64,000 nt of DNA, taken from assembly GCA_947499955.1 (NCBI GenBank), contig CANMQI010000022.1:1-64000 (forward strand). Direction: 5' to 3'. The notes beneath the pieces are model-generated. The model was not told where the DNA came from and searched no databases. It was given only the letters and a program-made list of their open reading frames with translations. Made by a program: the position numbers and the translations under genes. The number at the start of each line of letters is the position of its first letter. Position 1 is the stretch's first letter. Positions 55,915-64,000 of this stretch are shown here, one piece after another. The DNA comes from an uncultured Granulosicoccus sp. Its GTDB lineage: Bacteria > Pseudomonadota > Gammaproteobacteria > Granulosicoccales > Granulosicoccaceae.

Positions 55915-56358
55915 ATGAGTGGAACCAATCAGAAGACTGTCGAGAACCTGCAACAGGTATTGGGACAGACTTTCAGCCTGTATTTTCTGAGTCAGAGCTA
56001 CCACTGGAATGTGGAAGGGCCCGATTTCCGTCAGCTTCACGCACTGTTCGAGGAGCAGTACACCGAGCTGGCAGGCGCACTGGACGAGATTGCAGAACGC
56101 ATCCGCATACTCGGCGCCTACGCCCCGGTGTCCGTGGCGGAAATGATGTCCTATGCCGGTGAGGAAGCGGCACCTGCAAAGAGCGCCGATGACATGGTGG
56201 CCAACGTGATCAAAGCCCATCAGACGCTGGCGGACACGCTTCGACAAGCGGTTGCCCAGGCCGCTGATGAAGGGGATGACGTGACTGCAGGCTTGCTGAC
56301 AGACCGACTGGAGGTTCACGAAAAGACCCTCTGGATGCTCAAAGCGAGTCAGAAATAG
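55915..56358 (+). CDS. dps: Dps/ferritin-like DNA-protecting protein
   Basis: A 147-residue four-helix ferritin-like protein that stores iron using hydrogen peroxide and shields DNA. The ferroxidase site at the dimer interface is seen as SYHWNVEGPDFRQLHALFEEQY (His/Asp/Glu) with DEIAERIRILG; the lysine-rich N-terminal tail of DNA-binding Dps is short (MSGTNQK). The start ATG at 55915 follows GAGAAG. Divergent from oxyR, with a hairpin terminator behind it. Confidence 0.92.
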   Translation: MSGTNQKTVENLQQVLGQTFSLYFLSQSYHWNVEGPDFRQLHALFEEQYTELAGALDEIAERIRILGAYAPVSVAEMMSYAGEEAAPAKSADDMVANVIKAHQTLADTLRQAVAQAADEGDDVTAGLLTDRLEVHEKTLWMLKASQK

Positions 56359-56363
56359 GATCA

Positions 56364-56395
56364 CCTGCGTTCGTCGTCGAGTCGACGGGCGCAGG
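56364..56395 (+). terminator. Hairpin behind dps
   Basis: CCTGCG/CGCAGG and an inner CGTCG/CGACG form an 11-pair stem with a two-base internal mismatch, five bases behind the dps stop, followed by GTATTT. Confidence 0.5.
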
Positions 56396-56632
56396 GTATT
56401 TGCCAGACCGAGCAGTCCCGGCCTGACAGTACAAGCCCTGAACCAACAACCGGTGTTGACCCCCCTCTGGCGGGTCACGTCTGCCTCGATTGATGAATCC
56501 TGCGGCAGGAGTCCTCACGTTATAATCCTGAGGAGCCTGCCAGTATGGACTGAGCGGCAAGCAACCAGATGTTCAGGTATCCCGGCCCCATCCAGACAAA
56601 CCTGAAACATCGTCAAACGCAACGAGTGTGTC

Positions 56633-56989
56633 ATGACATCAGCGACGAATCGGATCTTTGGAATACCCAATTGCGACACGATGAAAAAGGCGCGTGCATG
56701 GCTCAAGGAACACGACATCGAGTACGAGTTCCACGACTACAAGAAGGCCGGCATTGACGAGGACACACTACGCCAGTGGACCTCTGTCACTGGGTGGGAA
56801 ACCCTGCTCAATCGCCGAGGTACGACATGGCGAAAAGTGCCTGAGGACGTCAAGGAGAACATCAACGAGACGGTTGCCATCGAGTTGATGCTGGATAACC
56901 CGAGCATCATCAAGCGGCCTGTGCTCACGACCGGGGATCGCATCGAGGTCGGCTTCAAACCCGAACAATACGCTGAAGTCTTCAAGTAG
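56633..56989 (+). CDS. ArsC/Spx-like protein (YffB type)
   Basis: A 118-residue thioredoxin-fold protein of the ArsC family. IPNCDTMKKARAWL has one cysteine of the CxxS/C position (C-D-T-M), HDYKKAGI and NPSIIKRPVL are the family signatures of YffB, a GSH-dependent thiol reductase relative, rather than true arsenate reductase. The second cysteine is missing. Single gene between dps and tsaB; the following 56990-57075 gap holds a hairpin. Confidence 0.85.
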   Translation: MTSATNRIFGIPNCDTMKKARAWLKEHDIEYEFHDYKKAGIDEDTLRQWTSVTGWETLLNRRGTTWRKVPEDVKENINETVAIELMLDNPSIIKRPVLTTGDRIEVGFKPEQYAEVFK

Positions 56990-57043
56990 AGAACGAGTGG
57001 CCGCGCGAGTGAACAGAGCGCTCGAGCGCCCTGCCCGCTGAAC

Positions 57044-57068
57044 CGGGAGTGCTCATCAGCCACTCCCG
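57044..57068. terminator. Bidirectional hairpin between the ArsC-like gene and tsaB
   Basis: CGGGAGTG and CACTCCCG pair over 8 bp with a nine-base loop, in the gap between two convergent genes. Confidence 0.5.
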
Positions 57069-57075
57069 ACAACTC

Positions 57076-57774
57076 CTACTTTGCCAGCGCCGCCCGCTCG
57101 GCCGTGGTCTGGGCAACCTTGTCCCGCAGGTAGACCGGTGCTGCCTGTTCGGCACTCAACAGATCACCCGACAAGGCGCTCGGCGTGCCCAGTGTCAGCA
57201 GGTCCTGCGCCATGGGCCAGCAATCGGCGTGGATGAGAGCCTCTGGTGCGGATGTCAGCACCAGCTCGCGATAACGTTCCGCCCCTGAACCTGCCCAGCA
57301 CCAGGTACGGTCAGCCGGCAAGGCAGGTACCTGATCGGGTGATATCAGCATTTCTTCGCCGACCGGCTGCATCAGCCCGTCATCGTCACAGGCGAAAGCG
57401 GCGAAATACACTTCGTCCATCCGCGCATCCAGACTCACGGCCACATGCGTCTCGCCGTGTACCCGGTAACAACCCTGAGCCACCGACTGCAGCGTGGAGA
57501 CGCCAAAGACGCCGGCATCGGCACCCAGGGCAATACCCTGCGTCACGGCAACCCCGATACGCACGCCGGTAAAACTACCCGGGCCGCGACCGAATACCAC
57601 ACCATCAAGCTGGGCTGGCACAAGGCCTGCCGTGGCCATCAGCGCATCGACCATCGGCAATACGAGCACACCATGCTGCTGCGAGGCAATGCGATGATCC
57701 AGCAGCAGCTCTCCGTCAACGGACAGCCCCACCGAACAGGCATCCGTCGAGGTTTCAATGGCCAGCAGATTCAT
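57076..57774 (-). CDS. tsaB: tRNA threonylcarbamoyladenosine biosynthesis protein TsaB
   Basis: A 232-residue ASKHA-fold pseudoenzyme that partners TsaD and TsaE in making t6A37 of tRNA. It starts MNLLAIETSTDACSVGL and has GRGPGSFTGVRIG, the glycine-rich TsaB signature, and LDARMDEVYFA. The start overlaps the helicase stop by four bases, so the two are coupled. Confidence 0.93.
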   Translation of the reverse strand: MNLLAIETSTDACSVGLSVDGELLLDHRIASQQHGVLVLPMVDALMATAGLVPAQLDGVVFGRGPGSFTGVRIGVAVTQGIALGADAGVFGVSTLQSVAQGCYRVHGETHVAVSLDARMDEVYFAAFACDDDGLMQPVGEEMLISPDQVPALPADRTWCWAGSGAERYRELVLTSAPEALIHADCWPMAQDLLTLGTPSALSGDLLSAEQAAPVYLRDKVAQTTAERAALAK

Positions 57775-59726
57775 GATTCCGCAATGTCCTCATCGAGGGC
57801 TACATTTTCCAATTGATAGAATTCCTGAACTTCATCCAGATCACGCGTGATGGGCATGGGAGGCAGACTGGTAATGAAGACCTCACCATAGTGACGACTG
57901 CGAATGCGCGGATCACACAGCATCAGCACTCCCCGATCCGTTACATCACGAATCAGTCGCCCGACGCCCTGCTTCAGCGCAATCGCCGCCTGCGGCATCT
58001 GGAATTCGAAGAACGGGTTGCCACCCGCCTGCTTCATGTGATCGATACGGGCACTCATGACAGGGTCGCCAGGCGAGCCGAACGGCAGCTTGTCGATCAC
58101 CACCAGCGACAAGGCATCACCGCGAACGTCCACGCCTTCCCAGAAACTGCTGGTGCCCAGCAGCACGGCATTGCCCACCGCCTGAAAGGCTTCAATGAGC
58201 TCTCGCTTGGGCATCTGCCCCTGTACCAGAATCGGAAAATCGACCTGACCTTCCAGTAGTCGTTCCGCTTCGTGCAAGGCGCGGTAACTGGTAAACAACA
58301 GAAAGGCGCGACCCTGACTGGCTTCGAGCACCGGTTTGATCTTCTCCACGATGGCCGAAGTATAGGTGGCGTGTTGGGGTTCCGGCAGGCCTTCCGGCAG
58401 ATACAGCAACGCATTGTGCCGATAATCGAACGGACTATCGACCTGCAGCTCGCGACAATCTTCCAGCCCCAACTGACTGCTGAAATGACTGAAGTCCCCG
58501 CCCACGGCCAGCGTTGCCGAGGTAAAGACCCAACTGGATGTCATCGCTTCCATGGCTTTCTGAAACGGTGTCGCCACCGTCATGGGCGTCATGTTCAGGC
58601 TGAAACCATTACGGAAGGTTTCATACCAGTGTACATACTCGCCATCGGCCGGATTCTCGACGAAGCGCTTCAGTGTCTCGGCGTGCTGAGAGGCACGTTT
58701 GTGACAGCTTTCCAGCCCCTTGCCACGGGTGGAACCTTCTGCCAGCGCCTCCTCCAGTGAGCCGAGCAGAATCGTCAGACGTTCCAGTTCGCGCTCGATG
58801 GCGGCAGTATCCTTGACCGTCACCCAGGCATCACGCCCCGGCTCGATGGCAAAGGCCAGTCGAAAATGTCGAATGCCGGTTTCCAGCTCCTGCGCCAGAT
58901 CTCGCAGCTCACGCATGTCCGGTGCTTCATGCAATTGCTCGCCCACCGTGTCGCGAGCCAGATCCAGTATCTGCCGGCTGCTGAACTTGTGACCGAAGAA
59001 CTGTGCGGCAATATCGGGTAGCTGATGCGCTTCATCGATGACGAAAGCATTGGCACTGGGCAGCAATTCACCAAAGCCCTGCTCCTTGAGCGCCAGATCG
59101 GCGGACAGCAGATGGTGGTTGATGACCACGATATCCGACTCTTGCGCCCTCTTGCGGGCGTGATGCACATAACAGTCTTCCAGGTCCTCGAACTCATGCT
59201 TGGAGCAGAATTCGATATTGGAGACGATGAAGCTCCAGGCCATGGAGTCTTCCGGCACATTCATGACTTCCGCAATGTCGCCCGTTCTGGTGTTACGGGC
59301 CCACTCGGCAATGATGCGCAAGTGCTGCTGATGCTTTTCGTCAAGCAGGGCCGGGTTGCGCATGGCGCGCTGCAGTCGATGCTTGCACAGGTAATTGGCA
59401 CGACCTTTCAGCAGGCTGGTCGACACCCCTGATGACAGGGCTTTCTTGATCAGCGGCAGATCGCTGTAGAACAGCTGATCCTGCAGATGGCGCGTCCCCG
59501 TGGAGATGATGATGCGCTGGCCGGACAGAATGGCGGGCACCAGGTAGGCGAAGGTCTTGCCGGTACCGGTACCGGCCTCGCCGATCAGCACAGAGCCCTT
59601 TTCAAACGTGCTGAAGATAGCCTCAGCCAGGTGCTGCTGCTCCGCGCGCGGCGCAAACCCTTTCAGATGTCTGGCAATTGGCCCGTCCTGGCCAAGCACA
59701 TCCGTAATCGAATCAATCGGTTCCAT
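57771..59726 (-). CDS. ATP-dependent DNA helicase, YoaA/DinG family
   Basis: A 651-residue superfamily-2 XPD-like helicase. Walker A GEAGTGTGKT (49-58), DEAH box near 231, GTSSFWEGVDVRG and VGRLIRDVTDRG (motif VI). Of the four iron-sulfur cysteines expected after Walker A, Cys114, Cys174 and Cys185 are visible; the position between the last two (179) is phenylalanine. E. coli YoaA repairs 3'-end replication blocks with HolC. AAGGAGG precedes the ATG. It is coupled to tsaB. Confidence 0.9.
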   Translation of the reverse strand: MEPIDSITDVLGQDGPIARHLKGFAPRAEQQHLAEAIFSTFEKGSVLIGEAGTGTGKTFAYLVPAILSGQRIIISTGTRHLQDQLFYSDLPLIKKALSSGVSTSLLKGRANYLCKHRLQRAMRNPALLDEKHQQHLRIIAEWARNTRTGDIAEVMNVPEDSMAWSFIVSNIEFCSKHEFEDLEDCYVHHARKRAQESDIVVINHHLLSADLALKEQGFGELLPSANAFVIDEAHQLPDIAAQFFGHKFSSRQILDLARDTVGEQLHEAPDMRELRDLAQELETGIRHFRLAFAIEPGRDAWVTVKDTAAIERELERLTILLGSLEEALAEGSTRGKGLESCHKRASQHAETLKRFVENPADGEYVHWYETFRNGFSLNMTPMTVATPFQKAMEAMTSSWVFTSATLAVGGDFSHFSSQLGLEDCRELQVDSPFDYRHNALLYLPEGLPEPQHATYTSAIVEKIKPVLEASQGRAFLLFTSYRALHEAERLLEGQVDFPILVQGQMPKRELIEAFQAVGNAVLLGTSSFWEGVDVRGDALSLVVIDKLPFGSPGDPVMSARIDHMKQAGGNPFFEFQMPQAAIALKQGVGRLIRDVTDRGVLMLCDPRIRSRHYGEVFITSLPPMPITRDLDEVQEFYQLENVALDEDIAES

Positions 59727-59777
59727 GACCGGTGCCTCCTTGCTCCGGTTGGCAGCTGCGCATCGGCAGCCTGTCTC

Positions 59778-60269
59778 TTATTGGTATTGGTATTCTTGCA
59801 CTTTCCTGTGCGCGCTCCTGACACCCAACAGATCACCACGAATCTGACGAGCCTGTTCGATGATCAACCAGTTGCGATACAACAGGGTTCTGTCATCGAC
59901 ACTGGCAAAGGCATTGGACTTGGCCGCATAGCTTTCCGCCAGCGCCGCTTCCAGAGCATCCAGTTGCAGCTCGGCCGCGCGGCTCCACAACAAGGGGTTC
60001 TGCGGACTGATGTCCAGCGCTTCATACAGCAGGTTCAGCGCTGTGGCGTCTTGCCCGGATTGCCGGGCCTTCTCGGCCGATGACCACAATTGCGCCACTT
60101 TCTGGTCGTCCGTGTCACCACGGGCAATACCGTCGGTACGTGGAGTATCAGGCACCAGCGTCTGATCACTGGCGGGTGGCGTGCTTGCACACGCATTGAG
60201 TAACAGCACTGAGCACAATACGACGAATGCCTGTACTGATCGTCTTGGAGATGAATTAAGGATGATCAT
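59778..60269 (-). CDS. TPR-like lipoprotein
   Basis: A 163-residue lipoprotein with a signal peptide ending LLLNACAS (lipobox L-N-A-C). After a proline-rich linker, the mature part has helical pairs (KVAQLWSSAEKARQSGQDATALNLLYEALDISPQNPLLWSRAAELQLD) typical of a tetratricopeptide repeat. It is last in the leftward cluster with the OmpA-like lipoprotein and the calcium-binding-repeat protein; an envelope-assembly scaffold role is likely but unproven. Confidence 0.7.
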   Translation of the reverse strand: MIILNSSPRRSVQAFVVLCSVLLLNACASTPPASDQTLVPDTPRTDGIARGDTDDQKVAQLWSSAEKARQSGQDATALNLLYEALDISPQNPLLWSRAAELQLDALEAALAESYAAKSNAFASVDDRTLLYRNWLIIEQARQIRGDLLGVRSAHRKVQEYQYQ

Positions 60270-60313
60270 GTTGTCCTGGGAGTCTGCAGGCGCATTTTGC
60301 CTAGCTTATTCGG

Positions 60314-60913
60314 CTACAGCAAGCCTTCAACTATGTTGATCTCGATTCTACGGTTCTGTTCCCTGCCTGCGGCGGTCGCATTGGCAGCTCGAGGGCGGCT
60401 CTCACCGTACCCGTAGGGCTTGATGCGGTCGGGTGACATACCCTGTGACACCATGTAACGCACGACTGACAGAACCCGTTGTTTGGACAGTTCCAGGTTG
60501 TCTGCAGCCGAGCCGCGGTTGTCAGTATGGCCTTCCACGGAAATGACCGCATCCGGGTAGCGCAGCAAGGCGTCAACCATCTTGCTCAGTATCAGGCGCG
60601 AATCGACCGACAGATCGGTTTCATTCGGTTCGAATTTCAGGCCTTCGATGGCCCCTGTGACAATTTCACAACCTGAGGCATCAACCAGTGCGCCGGCGGC
60701 GGAATCGAGACAGGCGTCGACGATATCGTCAATGCCGTCATTATCCCTGTCCTTGACCACCTGCTGCGCGACCTGTTCGATCCTGCCTGCCGTCGATGTC
60801 GTCGATTCGGGCAAGGTGACGCCTTCGCTTGCGCCGCCCGGCGCTCTGCCGGATGCACAACCGGCAAGCACATGCACAGCGCTCAGCAATAAAACCCACT
60901 TGAAGATGTTCAT
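60314..60913 (-). CDS. OmpA-like peptidoglycan-binding lipoprotein
   Basis: A 199-residue protein. Signal peptide ending in VLAGC makes it a lipoprotein; a short calcium-type repeat DRDNDGIDDIVDAC follows near residue 55, then the OmpA C-terminal domain at ~90-195 with VEGHTDNRGSAADNLELSKQR and the peptidoglycan-binding GYGESRPRAANATAAGREQNRRIEI. The DNDGIDD repeat resembles those of the protein encoded just upstream. It anchors the outer membrane to peptidoglycan. The ATG at 60913 lies five bases beyond the upstream stop. Confidence 0.85.
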   Translation of the reverse strand: MNIFKWVLLLSAVHVLAGCASGRAPGGASEGVTLPESTTSTAGRIEQVAQQVVKDRDNDGIDDIVDACLDSAAGALVDASGCEIVTGAIEGLKFEPNETDLSVDSRLILSKMVDALLRYPDAVISVEGHTDNRGSAADNLELSKQRVLSVVRYMVSQGMSPDRIKPYGYGESRPRAANATAAGREQNRRIEINIVEGLL

Positions 60914-60917
60914 GGTG

Positions 60918-62156
60918 CTAGTTCGTTCTCTTTTCATTCGCTTGTCCACGGCCTGGTTTGTAACGCCGAATCAGCATGATGGCGCTGATGATAGTCAACA
61001 GAAACATAAACGGGTCAAAGCCTCTCGATGTTATCGAGCAACCCGCCCCGCCAAGACCGGTGCGTACCACGCCTTGCGATCCTGCCTCTGGCAATTCGTC
61101 ATCCACGGGTGGTGTATCAGGATCCGTACCAGGCTCGGGCTGCATACCGACCGTGTCCTCACCTGTCGTCTCATCCGGGACCGAAACCGGATTTGAAGAC
61201 GGCATGTACTCCAGATGGTCGTAAACAGCATTGCCATTGAGATCCCGCGGCGTATAGGGAAATGCAATCAATCCATCATCCGTGCCATCCGGGCCACCTG
61301 CGATGTCGATGAAGTTATCCACATGCCCATCATTGTCCGCATCCGTGCCTCCCAGTTCCACGATATCGCTCAATCCGTCGTTGTCACTGTCCAGGTCCTG
61401 AAAATCAGGCAGGTCGGCTGAGTCGGTGTTGACCGGAATCAGATCATCCACGCCGTCAGCGTTCAGATCGCAGCAACTCTGATCATTCACCCGTTGCAGA
61501 AAGTCGGCGATGCCGTCGTTGCCAACGGTACCCGGCGGCGCATCGATGCGCGCATCCCCGTTGCGATCATGCGCGGGCGACACGCCGATTTCACGGATAT
61601 CCGGCCAGCCATCGTTGTCTGAATCCAGATCGAGAAAATCCGGGATCGCATCCTCATTGACATCGGTATTTGCCAGTGTGTAGGCCATGTTGCCAGTATC
61701 CACAGGCCACTCGAACACGTCCAGCAAACCGTTGACGCCAACCTCACCGATCAGCCGACCGCCGCTAACACGCAAGGTGGCCAGACTGAGTGTCTTGATG
61801 GCTCCCGATTCCAGCCAGTCCGGAATGCCGTCATTGTCGCTGTCCAGATCAAGCCGATCCGGCATGCCATCACCATCACTGTCGCGATCCGATCCATCCA
61901 TGGCAATTTCATGCAGATCGGGAATGCCATCGTTGTCGTCATCGACATCGGCCGTGTTCACCACCAGATCGCCATCCGGGTCGTTGCGGGGTGATGGCGC
62001 AGCATTGGCTGACTGAACACCGCAGGCCAGGGTCACGATCAGCGCTGTCAGGCACCGCGTGATGTCGCGGCCTGACAGGCTTGGCGAGAACACCTGCTGT
62101 CGAGAGGACGACGAGCACAGTCGGCGAGGTTCAAGGCGCACAGATGACTTCTGCAT
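60918..62156 (-). CDS. Secreted calcium-binding-repeat protein with CTERM-like anchor
   Basis: A ~412-residue exported protein. A signal region (CLTALIVTLACGVQSANA) precedes thrombospondin type 3-like repeats DxDxDGxxD (DVDDDNDGIPD, DSDGDGMPD, DLDSDNDGIPD, DLDSDNDGWPD, DLDSDNDGLSD, DADNDGHVD), then a low-complexity Pro/Glu/Thr linker, and a C-terminus of GLGGAGCS, a hydrophobic helix (PFMFLLTIISAIMLI) and RRYKPGR. The last three elements copy the architecture of CTERM sorting signals (JDVT-/MYXO-/GlyGly-CTERM). Followed five bases later by the OmpA-like lipoprotein. The start is uncertain (62156 preferred). Confidence 0.7.
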   Translation of the reverse strand: MQKSSVRLEPRRLCSSSSRQQVFSPSLSGRDITRCLTALIVTLACGVQSANAAPSPRNDPDGDLVVNTADVDDDNDGIPDLHEIAMDGSDRDSDGDGMPDRLDLDSDNDGIPDWLESGAIKTLSLATLRVSGGRLIGEVGVNGLLDVFEWPVDTGNMAYTLANTDVNEDAIPDFLDLDSDNDGWPDIREIGVSPAHDRNGDARIDAPPGTVGNDGIADFLQRVNDQSCCDLNADGVDDLIPVNTDSADLPDFQDLDSDNDGLSDIVELGGTDADNDGHVDNFIDIAGGPDGTDDGLIAFPYTPRDLNGNAVYDHLEYMPSSNPVSVPDETTGEDTVGMQPEPGTDPDTPPVDDELPEAGSQGVVRTGLGGAGCSITSRGFDPFMFLLTIISAIMLIRRYKPGRGQANEKRTN

Positions 62157-62291
62157 TCTATTCTTGCTGGTTGGAGTCTGATACACAGGACAAAGCTGCC
62201 CATGAAGGCTAGCAGAGAAGAGTGAGACTGCAATCACAACGCCTCGTTTCGTTCACGGCGAATGAAGCGAAGGATCACGCGCAAACCATTG

Positions 62292-63698
62292 TCAGAAAGT
62301 ATGTTCCAGCGTATAGCTGTCTGCCCTTTCCATGGATGAGAACAGATACAGGCCGCCGTAGGAGCAGAAGACAGAGAGGTAGCCGAAATCGTCCTCCAGC
62401 GCGTCCCAATCGGACGGGAACAACTCAGCGGGATCCAGGCCTGGCGGCAGCTCTTCCAGGCATGCGAACGACAAGGAGGTCCTGGCGATGTCCAGGTTCC
62501 GCGCGTTGTACAGCGAGATGACCAGCTCGAAGCCTTGCTCGGGCTCTGCATGGATTTCAGGATACGCGGTCAGATGCAGTATCGATTGCAAGCGCCGCGA
62601 GACGATGGCCCAGTGAAAACGCTTGGCAGGTCGCTGGTCGTGCATGACTCCCAGAGAGCACTCGAATGGCAATCGAGACGACTCACGATTACCCACGATG
62701 CCGGTCACTATTCTGGCCGGCAGCGCACCGTCCAGACGACGGAAGCTGACGCTGTCACCCACGGCAGGTAGATTGATACCCCGGTTGAACGGCACGACCC
62801 CGTTGATGGTGGTCGCTTCGTACTCACCGGGCGTGAATCGTGGATAGACCGTGGCATTCAATGGTCCGACGCCGTCGATTCGCGGCAATTTCATGTAAGC
62901 CGGCTTGTCCGATTCGATGGTGTTGGTTTGATGATCGGCATAGTCGAAGTTACTGTGCGTGACTTGCAGATCGTTACTGTCCGGGTCATGCCACAGGATC
63001 AGTAGCCGGGTAAAGGCTGTGCTGTTCTCGAAATGCACCGTGGCCCAACCATCCTGCCCTTGCATGAACTGACGATAATCCGGACAGATCTCGTCGATCT
63101 CGAACAGATGTGTTGCGAAAGGTTCCAGAGGCGGCATATCGAACTCATGATCCAGCTCCTGTCCTGACTGGTTTGCGAGGATCAACCTTGCGCGTTGTGC
63201 CGGTACTGCACAATGCCCGTTATGAAAGGCGGCGCGGTTACGAATCCGGCCAGCCGCTCGCACCGTCCAGCAACTCTCTCGCCCCAGGGTCAGACTCTTG
63301 TTGTCTTCCAGTTCTATCAGTGAATGATTGCGTCCGTAGGAATGCACCATACTGACGCTACTCTCGGTCTCATAGACAGCCATGACCGCGCTGTAGGGAA
63401 TACGCAGATTGCGACTGGAGAACGATTCGATCTCGACCGATCCGTGTGGCAGATCAGTGATTTCGATATTCAGCACATTGGCCTCGTCAAAACGGTGCTC
63501 CGTTCTTGCTACAACCTTGCCGTCGAGCGTCCGGCGAGTCAACACGACACCGACCTCTATCTGGTTCTTGAAGTCCCAGTAGTTGGACACCGACAAGCTC
63601 GTTTTCGTATTCTCCGGTACATAGAAGATCGCGGAGGATCGAAATATGGAACCGAAATCGGCTCGAAAATTGGCGCTCTGATCAATCACCGATCCCAT
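62292..63698 (-). CDS. Conserved-looking protein of unknown function
   Basis: A 468-residue soluble protein without signal peptide or helix long enough to span a membrane. It is rich in beta-strand patterns (FYVPENTKTSLSVSNYWDF, VEIESFSSRNLRIPYSAVMAVYETES, ATVHFENSTAFTRLLILWHDP), possibly two beta-sandwich domains. No catalytic motif is recognised. It is upstream of the CTERM/OmpA/lipoprotein cluster with a 135-base gap, and divergent from a methyltransferase-like gene. Nothing in it betrays a function; cell-surface glycan work is suggested only by its neighbour. Confidence 0.6.
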   Translation of the reverse strand: MGSVIDQSANFRADFGSIFRSSAIFYVPENTKTSLSVSNYWDFKNQIEVGVVLTRRTLDGKVVARTEHRFDEANVLNIEITDLPHGSVEIESFSSRNLRIPYSAVMAVYETESSVSMVHSYGRNHSLIELEDNKSLTLGRESCWTVRAAGRIRNRAAFHNGHCAVPAQRARLILANQSGQELDHEFDMPPLEPFATHLFEIDEICPDYRQFMQGQDGWATVHFENSTAFTRLLILWHDPDSNDLQVTHSNFDYADHQTNTIESDKPAYMKLPRIDGVGPLNATVYPRFTPGEYEATTINGVVPFNRGINLPAVGDSVSFRRLDGALPARIVTGIVGNRESSRLPFECSLGVMHDQRPAKRFHWAIVSRRLQSILHLTAYPEIHAEPEQGFELVISLYNARNLDIARTSLSFACLEELPPGLDPAELFPSDWDALEDDFGYLSVFCSYGGLYLFSSMERADSYTLEHTF

Positions 63699-63907
63699 GA
63701 ACGATTCACCCCCTGTTCCATGGACTGTTGGCGCATGCGCTATCGCGCGCCGGTGCCGAGGTCATGCGCAAACCGGACCAGAATTCAGCGAGCTAACAGT
63801 CAGAACACAGACAGGGTTATTTACAGGCGGTGTATCGGACCCTGAGACGCAGAGCGGCACCCTAGCTGCATGTCGCCTCGTTCAACTCAACAAAGGGACG
63901 CTCCAGT

Positions 63908-64000
63908 TTGGACATCCGAAATCTGAACGCTGACTCTGTCTGGGATTACGAAAACGGCTTTTACTGGTACTCGCACCCGTCTCGTCTGAACAAGGCGCTG
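63908..64000 (+). CDS. Methyltransferase-like protein, 5' part only
   Basis: A frame opened by TTG at 63908, with AAGGGA nine bases before it, reads MDIRNLNADSVWDYENGFYW followed by YSHPSRLNKAL and runs off the window. The segment VWDYENGFYWYSHPSRL is characteristic of TylF-like class I SAM methyltransferases. There is an in-frame stop at 63863, so no earlier start fits. Called from 31 residues only. Confidence 0.5.
   Translation, partial: MDIRNLNADSVWDYENGFYWYSHPSRLNKAL

Noticed and set aside
1-64000. CRISPR arrays, tRNA or rRNA genes
   Set aside because: No regularly spaced repeats, no cloverleaf-like stretches and no ribosomal RNA motifs were seen by eye; a covariance-model scan would settle small RNAs.

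Overview
The window reads as a chromosomal segment of a moderately GC-rich, free-living gammaproteobacterium, probably marine. The inference rests on gene content: ubiG divergent from gyrA-serC-pheA-tyrA, tamAB, hflKC, efp-epmA, dapCD, a CydX-type small protein, Dps/OxyR, and a TRAP transporter with a FadR-type regulator. Members of the Chromatiales such as Granulosicoccus would fit, but the genus is a guess. Coding is dense on both strands. I see no rRNA, tRNA, prophage or CRISPR array.

Layout. 1-550: start of a SIR2-like protein running off the left edge, apparently frameshifted. 1001-5503: TRAP transporter (dctP, then an intercistronic terminator, then dctQM) with a GntR/FadR regulator whose start region carries a near-perfect palindrome. 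5665-11545: tyrA, pheA, serC, gyrA. 11802-14810: ubiG, a squalene/phytoene-synthase-like gene, and the scar of a cytochrome bd locus (a 5' fragment resembling cydD joined to a 5'-truncated cydB, then an intact cydX). 14900-18164: a tightly overlapping SDR-davA-davB unit for the 5-aminovalerate route of lysine degradation. 18156-21801: an EAL/HDOD signalling protein, a double-protease protein coupled to a HlyU-family gene, and ogt. 21764-23812: a lipoprotein lytic transglycosylase whose upstream region is occupied by an IS200/IS605-type element carrying a TnpB that lacks its first RuvC motif, then a DUF1653 gene. 23913-27598: a lipoprotein and a three-gene redox operon (luciferase-like monooxygenase, SDR, zinc-type dehydrogenase). 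27599-28361: about 760 bases without a recognisable gene, containing a 12-bp tandem repeat.

28362-34817: a small secreted barrel-like protein, prmB, a Sco1-type copper chaperone, psd, and an efp-epmA-HExxH cluster, then htpX. 34991-40737: parC, pgi, a PlsB-type acyltransferase. 40812-52021: a CHASE-type sensor kinase, tamBA, a membrane-anchored TAXI receptor, hflCK. 52119-56989: a DUF1415 gene, dapCD, oxyR divergent from dps (with an OxyR-like box and a good sigma-70 promoter), an ArsC/Spx-like gene. 57076-64000: tsaB, a YoaA/DinG helicase, an envelope cluster (TPR lipoprotein, OmpA-like lipoprotein, calcium-binding-repeat protein with a CTERM-like tail), an unrecognised 468-residue protein, and the start of a methyltransferase-like gene.

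Most of the window is ordinary housekeeping chromosome. The parts most worth a second look are the RuvC-I-deleted TnpB between intact element ends, the cyd deletion scar, the serine-protease/HExxH fusion next to HlyU, the single-cysteine OxyR facing dps, the HExxH protein that overlaps psd in antisense, the CTERM/OmpA/lipoprotein cluster, and the broken SIR2-like gene at the edge. Start codons were moved inward from the longest open frame wherever a Shine-Dalgarno sequence, an overlap with a neighbour, a signal peptide or known family numbering argued for it.
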